Shown piece after piece: positions 12,025 to 22,449 of a DNA stretch of 64,000 bases. The DNA lies in NCBI RefSeq assembly GCF_032854445.1, contig NC_088304.1:26423704-26487703 (forward strand), written 5' to 3'. This DNA comes from Liolophura sinensis. Its lineage: Eukaryota; Mollusca; Polyplacophora; Chitonida; Chitonidae. Positions within the stretch are counted from its first letter, which is position 1, and every line of letters begins with the position of its first letter. The notes below the pieces were generated by a model, which was not told the DNA's origin, searched no databases, and saw only the letters and a list, made by a program, of their open reading frames with translations. Made by a program: the position numbers and the translations under genes.

Positions 12025-14880
12025 ATGAACAGTTGCAATCAAAGTGCAGCTGGAGATACATACATGATATTCTAGCATGGTAGGATAGAGGAGGGCAAGA
12101 CGCCCACTTTAAGGGAAACGTGCTGTAACATCCAGCGTAAAACTTGGAACGAACAGATGATAGGTTAAATCGATGACGTAACAGTTGCTTTATTTACCAA
12201 CAACAGCTAAACATTCTGGCAATCAGCCATAAGTGAGAATTATGAAAAATAGAACATTTCCGGCGTTTTTCCCCTTGATCTAAGCGAAACGCCTACGGCA
12301 ACAGGTAAAATGCTTTCCGGGGCGTTTTGCCCCATATCCCCAGGCACTTTGCCCCTCAAAATTACAGGAGAGACCCAACGTCTTCATTTTCACACTAAAT
12401 GTGCCCTAAACCCTGGTAACTATTTTCATTTAAAAAAAAAAAAAAAAAACCACCTTTAAAGTTGAACCTTCTACCTATGTTGTCGACCGCGAGCCCTGGC
12501 CAAGTGACGTCATGCCCGGATTGCGCATTGACAAGCCCCTGCCAAAGCATAGCTGAATCCATTCGTTAAGTTGCTGACTGTGTGCTTTTCAGAAGCTATC
12601 AAGTGACTTTATCTATAATTACCCGTTCATGTACATCTCTTAATTAGCACCCTGAAAATAATATAAATAGAACAGTTTTACAACAAATATTTTGAGACAT
12701 AGGCTACCGGAGTTATATTAGACTCGGGGTTGGGGGGGGGGGAGTATGTACAGTATAGCAACTGGGCGACATGACGACCGATTTTCGGTCACGTCGATAA
12801 CACAAATGCGCTCCTGTCTGGTTTGCCTGACATCCACTGATTTATGGCAGTACCTGTGGAGAATTTAGTACGATTTTCGCAGTTAACAGACAATATTTTT
12901 TTTTTAATTTAACAGACAAGCGCTTAGAGGCAAGGCGCGAACTGAGCGGATGATTGAACGTCCTGTAGCGTCGTGGCCGTTGAGGATAAAGACTAGCGGC
13001 TCCCTTCTGTTCGAGTCACAGCCCGCTGTTTTAAACAAGCAAGTAGCTAAACAACTTTTGCATTCATGGAATGAAAACCAGGACGTCTTTTCCGTTTGGC
13101 TTTTGGGGGGGAATATTATAAGAAGGCTCGTCCTTCGGCCTTTTCTTTTAGCAGTTATGGCTGAATTAGCAAGTCTGATTCAACTACTATCAAGTCCCCT
13201 GTAATCAAACAGCGTCTTTGATGAGATCTGGTCCATATTTTGTGAATCAGTGCCATTTTAGGCCACGTGTGTAACTTTACAGTATTCTGCGTTTCGTTAA
13301 TGCAGTCGCAAGTCACACATGGGCATGAAATAACCTCGAAATTATCGGTAAAAGTGTAGCGATGGTTCCCTGCTGTCTGTGAGGAACACATGGAGAACCT
13401 TCGGATGCTTGCAGTGTATGTACCGCTGTGACGTCACAAGTTCAACGGTGGCTCGATCGTAGCGGAGTAGATTTGCTGATGTTTGATGAACAAATTCTGC
13501 CGTGTTTCTTCCCTTTTCTACGTTTTAAACATCGAAATGGATTCAGGGGACATCAAACTATCTGTCTGCAGTTTGGGAGACTCAGCGATGGGGATTTACT
13601 TTAAGATTTTTTCATTAATTTGACATATCATAATGTGTCATATCATTATTCGAAATACAGTCGCCATTGTGACATTAAATAGCTTTCCATTCCTTTCTCC
13701 AAACCGCGATTAAAAGGTGAAATAACTTGTTGACTTCGGCATGGATTTACATATTTATTTAGCTGTTGTTTACCACCATATAATTTTCACTACACGATGG
13801 CGGTCAGTTCCGTGGGTAAAGGAAGACGTAGATCCCGAAATAAAACGTCGACATCTGGTAAATTGCTGACGAACTTTCCCACATGTGACATACACATCTG
13901 CATAGCACATTGATCCAGGACAAGTGGCTTTCAACGGATGTTAGACTGCACAAACATTAATGCGAGCATCGTCAATCGGTCAGTGTCAGCAAGATACCTC
14001 AACCAGTGACATCTGGATAGTGACTAATAAATGGATAATAAACCCAGGAAATTGGTAAATGGTCACACGTAACCGGTGAAACCCGGCGTTTTGTCAGTTT
14101 AGCTCTATTACGTTTTTTTTTCTAATTGTTGGTGTAAATTTTTAAGTGGCAGCAAATTAATGCACCCCACTCCCAGCACCAAGGGTTAAAATGAGTTTTT
14201 GCCAACACGTATCTTCAACCTCGTGCAAAACGTATCTCGTTCTGAATTTGAATCAAGTTCCTGTCGAGAGGAGATGGCTATAGCAAAGATCTAATTACGA
14301 AAACACCATACATCCAAATTACACTTGCACTAGTGCGCTATTTGAGCAATTTTTCAAACAATTTATAGTCCAACGAACGCTTCAGTCGGGAATGCATGCT
14401 TCCTTCCGGTGTTGTTGAGAACGTATACATGTATACATCTTTGGTAATGATACCATATTTGAGGACACTTTTGTGTAGGGTATTACATTTAGCGTTGCTT
14501 ACGTAGTTATTTGTTTATTTTTGGCATATTTTGTGATACCTAATAGTTGTTAGCCCACTGGTTACTCACGTGTGACCATTATTAGTGGTCATACATTGAT
14601 TGTGTTCAGTGGATTGCCTTCTTGTCGCCCCGGGCGAGCCACAAAATCATGCCCAATCAGCGTACCTTCCCTGTAAACCTCTTGACTGCAGGAGAAGGTC
14701 CCTCGGTTAACCCCTGATAGTGTAGATACCATCATTAAGCTCCTACAGTCCTACATTAGGCTCCACGAGCCTACAGTCCGTGCATTTTCGTTTTAATGGA
14801 TTTACAGGATGAGGGATGGATAGCGCCACTGCTCAGATTAGGGAGTGTGTGTGGGAAAGGGGGGTTGGGGGGCGGGAGGG
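12025..14880. other. noncoding, nothing recognised
   Basis: No gene with family resemblance. Contains homopolymers (A-run near 12432, G-run near 12732). Around 13865-13910, TGACGAACTTTCCCACATG resembles 33663-33710, a dispersed repeat shared with the SINE-C-like copy. Confidence 0.45.
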
Positions 14881-14899
14881 TAGTAACGTCGAAACAGGC

Positions 14900-16180
14900 T
14901 GCTTGTGCCTCTCCTTACAGATTTATGTGGACAGATAAAGGAACTGCTGCACACGACTCTGCCTGAGCAATCAATACAACCAGGTCAACCTGACACCCGC
15001 CCGTCACCAGTGACCCGCGACAGTGGGTTCACGGTGTTATCACCTGTTGGCGCCAATATGGCCTCGACACCCACTGGAGACCCTAGCTCATCGGAGTGTT
15101 AGCAAGGGTAACAGCTGGGGAGGCAGGTGAAGCCAGGGACCACCATGAGCGGCTTCAGGGCAAGAGGCCTACCGTGAGGGGGAAAGTCTACCAATCCACT
15201 GGTCATAAGCTCCGTGTAAAGCACCCGACGGGTGCAGGCAAGGGTGAGGCTAGTGATCCATTGGGTCGTCTTCAGATCCCATCCCTAAGTGCAGGAGAAA
15301 CGGCCAGTAAGCTCAATCTTATGGGTCGTGGGTGTGTGTGTGGGGGGGGGGGGGGGAGGGGGAGGCATGAAGAATTCAGAAGTAATCGCATAATTTTTCT
15401 GACTCACATGGTAATTTAGGTGACCAGCAGTTCAAGCTGTGTAAAGGCCACCCTACCCTAGTCGACGGGCACAGACCTTGCCGAGCTGACACACTCTCAC
15501 GTCCTAGGTTTTATTGTCGTACTGATAGCCCACCGGCGTTAAAACTAGCTACTTTTTCCGGAGATACTTTAGAGGCGACAGCATTTGCGTTCCAGTTCCA
15601 GGCAGCCCGAGAACGGTTTCACTGGTAACGTGAAAAGGCGCTAGGCCCTGTAGCACTTACAGAGTTGGGCTATCGAATTTTATCAAACCAGACCAAGGCA
15701 CACCCATACTAATCTTAGGGGGCTATTTAGAGAGTTAGAGCAGCGATATGGGCAGCAAGAGCCAAAACCGGACGTGGCCCATTGTTGTCAACGGAGATCC
15801 ACGAAGGTCTATGGGTCCAATGAGTCTATGGAGGACTACGCTAATAGGTGCCTGTGGCCGGCAGTACAAGGGTTCCGCAAGGTGGGAGAGAAGTTATGGT
15901 GACCATTGTTTGGTTGGAGGGACAGCACTCCCTGCGGTCATTTTTAAGGGCCTTGCAGGGCTGACTGTGCAAGCGTGGGCTAACCCAAATAGGGGAGTTG
16001 GAAACCCATCCGCCAGAGGTAGGTCGCTCAGCCCAAACCAGCACAGCTTGTGTTTCACTTGCCAGATCTACCACCTAACTACTTCCACAGGAAGTTCCCA
16101 CATCGAGCTGCCTCACCCATGGTGGGCTGAAATGAGGCCAAAGGGTCTAAACCGTCACTTTTCGCGCTCTGTCTTATGAA
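14900..16180 (+). pseudogene. decayed LTR-retrotransposon gag-like remnant
   Basis: About 1.3 kb of GC-richer sequence. Near 15531-15626 one frame reads a proline-rich lead into LATFSGDTLEATAF and on to an ARERFHW stop. This resembles the start of the capsid region in Ty3/gypsy-type Gag proteins. Frame changes follow. From about 15737 another frame reads LEQRYGQQ and, further on, SMEDYANR and GEKLW, ending in a stop near 15899, in the order expected for a capsid-like domain. Stops and shifts make it inactive. No LTRs, protease or reverse transcriptase were seen. The assignment rests on pattern recognition only. Confidence 0.45.
15341..15363. repeat. poly-G tract
   Basis: A run of G broken once, next to GTGTGTGTG. 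Similar G-runs occur near 12732 and 26176. Confidence 0.8.
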
Positions 16181-16643
16181 TGTATTTTTATGTTTTCTAC
16201 ACCTACAAAACTGAATTGTTCCTGTCTTATTTTCCGAAGCTCCCTATGATCCTGTGATCGTATTGCCACTCATGATCACGCCTGAGCTGTCATTCTTAAA
16301 CTTCATTATAGAGGTCATACTGCCCTACGATCCTTTAGCTTGAACGTTTATCTGACCTTATCTGACGGGCAAGTGCCCCTGGTGTACTAAGGGTGGTGAC
16401 GAGGGAGAAAGAGGTCCTCACCTGTGTTCACCTTAGCGTGGGGATAATTAAACAGGAGGGAATCACAATCTGAAGGTATAGATGTATTAGAACTGATTCG
16501 TATTTCCAATCAACTTAGCGGGTATACACAAACTGAAATTGTGAATACGTAGTAAAAGTGGTTCAAAGGTATGAATGGTCTACTTATAGCTGGATTTCGG
16601 GGTTATGAAATCATTGTTTTGTAATCCAGTTTACATGGTAAGT

Positions 16644-16826
16644 ATACTCTCTAAAAGCGACTGTGTTGCATAGGTACACACGGCTGTGACAAAATTGAAC
16701 ATTCTACACTTTTGTGAACTAGATGTACACAGTAATGTAATACTCAAGTTGCCTACCTCTGGTACACAAAAGTGTAGAAGTTCAGTTTTGTTATAGTTAT
16801 GTTTACTTGTCGTTTATAGAGAGTAT
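16644..16826. mobile_element. imperfect hairpin (MITE-like) element
   Basis: The left arm begins ATACTCTCTAAAAGCGAC and ends near ACATTCTACACTTTTGTG. The right arm begins CACAAAAGTGTAGAAGTTC and ends GTCGTTTATAGAGAGTAT. The arms are imperfect reverse complements of about 70-80 bases with a short loop (about 16720-16765). No coding sequence. It fits a foldback MITE. Confidence 0.6.
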
Positions 16827-17402
16827 GAATTACCTACAGTCCATGCAGTTACCACACCCTGATGACAACATGGCGACATGTTGAACACGTGCTCAATGCG
16901 CAAGACGACTGCGTTAGCGTGTGAAGTTTTTTGCGTATATTTGTCAAGTTTTCTGCGAAATGCATGGTTCTATATGGCATAATATAAACACCAGAATTAG
17001 CGCACACATGGGCGACAATGATGACTTTGATGCTGGAAAGAACGAGGCAAGGAATTCTCAATTTGAATAAAATAAATCTGTATACAAATAGAATAACATA
17101 CTAATTCATAAGATATCGTTATTCGAAATGTGTACATATATTTAATGGCGTCAACCTCATGATTATGTTAAAGAAAAGTGTTCATTTATTCAAATAGAAG
17201 AGAGGAAGATGGACACATTGTTTTATTTATAAGGTCAACACCGAGAAAAGTGAATTGTAAACTAAACGAAATTTTTCGTCGACTATTTGTTTAAAATTTC
17301 CATTATTCAACTTATTGCCTTTATGGACTTCCTTCGCCTCCAAGATCAGGGTTTTCATAGAATACAACTGGAGTATAACGGTGGAAATCTTTTGTGGAGT
17401 TA
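16827..17402. other. noncoding upstream of NAT16-like copy 2
   Basis: AT-rich sequence with no recognisable gene or clear core promoter. The copy 2 promoter presumably lies here. Confidence 0.35.
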
Positions 17403-20400
17403 ATGGAGACTCTGAACTTCCGGTGGGCCACTCCTGACGACCATGATGGAGTCGCGGCTATTTCTGGTGCGATCTACAGCGGTATAGATTATCTGATAGA
17501 GGCATTTCCAGCTATCATCCAAAACCCACGCTTTTACGGACTAATTGGCGAAATCCAAGGAGAGACGGTAAGCAGATTCGCCTTTGCAATGTGCTCAAAC
17601 AGACAAAGATTTTTGCTATCAGATTGTAGTAATTTTTTAAAGCTATTTACCACTGGTCGCGCTAATTTACTGTGCATGCTCTGGTTTGATTATCAGGTTC
17701 ATTGTAAAAAGGTGTGATATATGATAGATAACGGGTGTCTTTGAATGGATATATTCTTAGTAAAAACCATCTGATGCGTTCGATATTATTCCGCCAATAG
17801 CTCAAGACAGTTTAGTTTAAACTTTACTGACCAGAAAAGGCGTGGCTGAAGGGTAAGACTAGAGAGTCAAACAATAACAGCAGCACGACATAAAGTTCGA
17901 ACTAACCACCGAAAAAAAGACCGTGGTCTCCATTTTGGTGGCAGGATGTCCTCGAAAGTAACCACGACCCGCACGATTTTTCTCCAGCTTTCAAATCCCA
18001 CTCGCATTTCTTGCATTCTGACATGGTGTAACCAACTCCTCCTACACTGGTATTCCTACACTTTGTCACGTGATATCATACGTTATTTAATCGATCTGTT
18101 CCATTGAAAAAATGTACCGGTATAGCAAACACGCTCGAAAGAAGCTTCTGAATTTGGATCAAATTATGAAATGGAAAAATGGAGTAGATCTGATTTGATT
18201 CACGGTCCTATTTCGGATTTGGAGCTAAATGTAATATAATTTAATTGGCACTCTCAAACCTGTAATACTGGGCCTACAGATTATATAATAAAAAATCTGA
18301 TTAAGTTTCCTGATAAAGAACAACTGAGGGGAAATGACCATTTTAATAATCTATTGTTGTTTTACAGGTAGCTTTCGGTGGAGCCTACGTCCATCACAGC
18401 GGAGAAAAGATCATCACCAAAGGTGGAAGAGTCAAGGACAAATGGAGAGGCAAAGGGATTTACGGTCGCCTGCAGGCACGGCTCCAGGCGGAAGTGACGT
18501 CAGTGTACCCTAATGTTAAAACAAGGGAGTTTTTCACAGGTTCTCAAAACCCAGCCATTCAGAATCTGATCTACAACAAGAAATACAAAGAGATCTTCCG
18601 TCAGGTGCTGTAATCAAGCTCGTATTCCATTAAAAAAGTCCCCTTGCAACTAGATAAGAAATCGCCCCACTCCGGTGCAGCAGTGAGGTGTATTTTTTTT
18701 CATACACAAAAACAAGTAAAGTTACTTGAATATGAAGTACAATTACTGCAGAACATGTGTGTGAAATTTATTATTATTGTTTTATTAGAAGACAAAAATA
18801 GGGTCAAAAGCAGATTTTGTTTCCTGCAGGAATTCTCTTCATAATATAAAGATGATTACGTTAATCAAAATCATTTTCACGTATTTGACGTCTAGTTAGG
18901 GAATAGTAAGCTTTAACAAAGTATTGTGTTGGTTCACGCAATCATACTTTCATAAATCGTAAAAAAAGAAATAATTTGGAAGTTCAGAGGAACTCTACAT
19001 TCACGCACTCTCCAAACACTCTCCATGTTATCACTGGTCCGCATTGGTCCAGTGATAACATGCCTGCCTTAAAACCATTGTGTCGAATAGGAGAACGACT
19101 TTGATTCCTGTAACTGTAGACTTCTTTTTAGCGATTAAAAGAGTGAGATAATGGACGGGGATTAATCTTGACCACACAATAAATTGTTTTTTTCTATTTC
19201 TTCATACATTGTCAAGCTAGATGTTAGATAGTTTTAATATATTTTTATAAATCTATACATGTTATATACAGTATTCTTCCCATGAAAGCTGAACGCTATT
19301 TACTTCAGCTAGCAGCATATAGTACAATCAGCTTGAGAGTATAAACCAGGATTCTGCCGGTGAACTAAGCATCGCTGAGGCCTAGTCCTTTGGGGTTGTT
19401 TCATGTTATTGTATATTGAATGTGATGACAACACAGCATTTTGAGTAATTCTAGATCAGTGGCGTCTGATATATTTCACTGACATTTTCGCATTTTTTTA
19501 CTTAATTCTGCTTAAGCCTTCTTGCCAGGTGGTGTGTATTTAGCTATTGTTTAAGCATTTACATGAACAGTTATAATAAAACCCTGACTGAGGTACACTA
19601 ACAAGAGGCCGTATTTCACCGGTTACTGGTGACCATTTGGTAGCTTTCACACTGTTGTCGCTGTTGTGGTTGTACTCACTATGTTGTAAGTCTTATATTT
19701 ACAGTGTCTCATGACAAATCTGACCAACCATATTTTTTGTCCTACCCGTCGTGGACAATTTAAGTGTATCCCTTTTCAAAAGTCGTTTTAACATTTTAAA
19801 GTCGTCGTTTCCAGATATATGAACGCGATCTGAAATATTCCACTTTTATTTTTGGAAAAATATATTTCAGAATTTGCGTAATGAATGGCAGATAAACGGA
19901 CAAAATGTTTAATATCTAGCATGAACTATTTGTGCATATCTTACAGGCGATTGTTCTATTTCGACCCGGAAGCGAATTGAAACATCCCAACGCCACTGCT
20001 ACTGATATAGGTGTGCATGGACTGGCCGAGATTCTCAAGGATCCGAGCAGGCGCACCAGCATATTTCCGGACAAAATTTTCGTTGTCTGGGAGATGTACG
20101 ACCCGGATGTGAATGAGATTGAGGACATCGTAAAAATACGTCCATGTGTGCTGCTTTCTACAATTCGCAGTATCGATATAGTCACTGTTGGTGGGTATTA
20201 CGAATCTGCCAATGGTGGCTTGATATACGTAATGCAATGTCACGCACCGTACGATGCTGACGTCACAGGCGTGATAGAGGCCCTGTTGGCTCACATTCCA
20301 CATCATGTGACTATTGCCACCAGTTGTCTGGCCAATCAGTGTACCTTGGTTTTCGTTTGTCCGCACATACATCGCCAAGCTCTTCAGCAAGCTGCACTTG

Positions 20401-20468
20401 ATTTGGGACTGGAGAAAATTCCATTTTTCGAAGATACGTTAATTGGATACTCTTGTGATTTAAACTAA
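17403..20468 (+). CDS. NAT16/HISAT-like GNAT N-acetyltransferase, copy 2 (3 exons)
   Basis: Coding exons are 17403-17567, 18368-18604 and 19947-20468; both introns are phase 0, giving 307 residues. The start is the ATG at 17403. Residues 20-31, AISGAIYSGIDY, closely match the N-terminal motif of vertebrate NAT16. Exon 2 holds the GNAT core (GGRVKDKWRGKGIYG, residues 74-88), with Tyr87 where Gly/Ala is usual, as in copy 1. Exon 3 carries the long C-terminal half. Exon borders fall at the same places as copy 1, so the two are tandem paralogues. The weak point is the intron 2 donor: CAG then GTGCTG, poor for a 5' splice site. Without splicing, translation stops four codons after the donor point. 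AATAAA at 20472, immediately after the stop, and again at 20783 and 20796, can supply poly(A) signals. The expected reaction is acetyl-CoA-dependent N-acetylation of a small amine; histidine is inferred. Confidence 0.78.
18614..19349. other. intron 2 of NAT16-like copy 2, no repeat recognised
   Basis: AT-rich intron sequence. A short inverted repeat occurs near 19022-19064 (TGTTATCACTGGTCC and CCAGTGATAACATG). Confidence 0.4.
19350..19700 (+). mobile_element. interspersed repeat family E (copy 3) with single 35-bp unit
   Basis: Starts with one diverged unit of the 35-bp minisatellite, then TGTGATGACAACACAGCATT, TTTTGAGTAATTCTAGATC, GCATTTACATGAACAG, GAGGCCGTATTTCACC and CACTGTTGTCGCTGTTGTGG. 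It lies in intron 2 of the second NAT16-like gene. Confidence 0.65.
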
Positions 20469-20801
20469 TCCAATAAAGTGAAAATTTTTAATGATACTGG
20501 AAATTTAGAGGGCATCACCAGGGTGGTGAAGACGGGGACATTTTTGACCATGCATTATACATATGTGTTCTACGTCACTGATTTGTGGACAAAATTAACA
20601 CAGAAAGTATGACGTGTCACAAGGAAGATAATAAGTTTGTCTTCCGGAAGTTCCCCGCTGATGAGCAAAGACGTAAATTACGTCAGAAGGTGTCAAATGT
20701 GTAGCTCAAATGGCTGATAATCGAGCCAATTGCACAAAAGTATTGCCAATTTATTGTTAGAAATTTGATCCGAACGACAAACAATAAATTGTTTGAATAA
20801 A

Positions 20802-21518
20802 ACAAGATTTGTATAGACAAATATATGCTGTGTGCTTGTTAACATAAAGAGTCACCCTTTCTGTGCAATCGATTGTCTATTATTTCCGTCTAGTATTCAT
20901 TGTTTTTCACTGCATTTATAAAAAAAAATGATAATTTTGATGACGGAAACGATACACGATATAGGAATGATCTCTGAGGAAATGCGTCAAGTAACAGTTG
21001 TAAAAATTGCAAAGAGTGTCAAAAAGACTTCCATGAAGCCTTATTACCATATAGCTTTACTGATGTTGACTGCTTAGTAGGGTTTTAAATTTAAGCTCAC
21101 TGAAATTTATTGTCTTCGGTTATAAGTTTGTCATCGGGATTAATTAAAAACCTTTTTTGAAAATACGAAAAAATCAGGTTATTTGAACTTTTAAATGATA
21201 TTTTTATGTATGCAGACGCTTGGTTGACGCAAATCTCCGCGCCTTTTCCCATTTTGTATGTTAAAAAATAATGATAAATGATGTGATAAATGTACATACT
21301 TCATAATGACATTTCCTGTTACACAATTTGTATCAAGTTGTCCCAGAACAACCTGTTGTAAGGTAATTACAATTACATGCAAAATGTTTGAAAAATGGAA
21401 AAAGGAAATTTGAGGAAAAGTCTTATGATTGTAATCCTGTGGAATTCTGAATTGTATATCCTGTGATAGAAAATTTGTACTTTGAACATTATAATACTCA
21501 GTGACTATTATACTTATT
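20802..21518. other. noncoding, nothing recognised
   Basis: AT-rich intergenic sequence between NAT16-like copy 2 and the minus-strand SGSH gene. Confidence 0.4.
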
Positions 21519-21702
21519 TGTGTGACCCAGGCGTTTCTCACGAATGCGATGGCTGTGAGTCCCAGTCCAGCTCATGCTGGTTTCCTTTCCGGGCATAAGT
21601 GGAAAGGTCTTTCAGCAACCTGCGGATGGTCCTGTGTTTCCCCCGGCCTATGCCCGGGTTCCTCCCACCATAATGCTGGCCGCAGTCGTAGAAGTGAAAT
21701 AT
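21519..21702 (+). mobile_element. SINE-A (5' truncated)
   Basis: Begins within the head-proximal part (GTGACCCAGGCGTTTCTC), includes CATAATGCTGGCCGCAGTCG and stops at GAAGTGAAATATTTC without the A-rich tail. Confidence 0.8.
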
Positions 21703-21875
21703 TTCACTTATTTCTGCTTGTGAACAAATGTATAGGCCATTGCTTTGCCTTCCGGTCGTGGTCGTTAGAGCTGATTGATTCATGCTATAATCATCAACCA
21801 TCATTCCTAACATAACATTAACCCAGTTATGTGGATTCGCGTACTGATATTTGAGTTCCACCACGATCTTGATCT

Positions 21876-22034
21876 GGGGCCTCCCTACATTATTCGTTTT
21901 TTTTTCACTCAAGTCTGAGTTACTCCACAATTGTTCACGTTCTATTTTACCAGCAACCTGTTCTGCACGGTTTCTGTCGTATAAATGAAATATTCTTGTC
22001 AAGAGCATAAAGCTACAATCAAATAAATAAATCA
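21876..22034 (+). mobile_element. SINE-A (heavily decayed)
   Basis: The start GGGGCCTCCCTACATT and the end GTCGTATAAATGAAATATTC with CAATCAAATAAATAAAT bound a degraded copy. Confidence 0.6.
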
Positions 22035-22449
22035 AAAATTAATTTTATTGTTTCCGCCTTTTAACTTGCAATTCAAGGTACTTTCCGCAAACATGCATAA
22101 CAGACAATTTACCTCAGAGAAAAGGTGAAATGATTTATAAAAACACGAAGAAAACGGTTTGTCAGTTTTATAAGCGAAAAACGATTCAAATGTTAATAGC
22201 TTTTTTATCTTCAGTTGTTTAGATGTGCCCTTGAACATAGATCGAAAAGTAACATTAAGACGTCTTCAGCATTCAGTACTACTAATGAGGCTAATACTAA
22301 TAATTCGTCCAGGTATTCCATCTGCCACTATAAAATATTTCATCCTGAGTCAGTTAATTTCGTATGAATGTATTTTTTTTAATTGTTTACATGAATGATC
22401 TAAAAAGAAGCCAACCGTCACTGTAACATTTTGGTCCACTCTCGTGTAG

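Noticed and set aside
12950-13204. 84-residue frame MIERPVASW...
   Set aside because: No start or splice support and no recognisable similarity; compositionally like the surrounding noncoding DNA.
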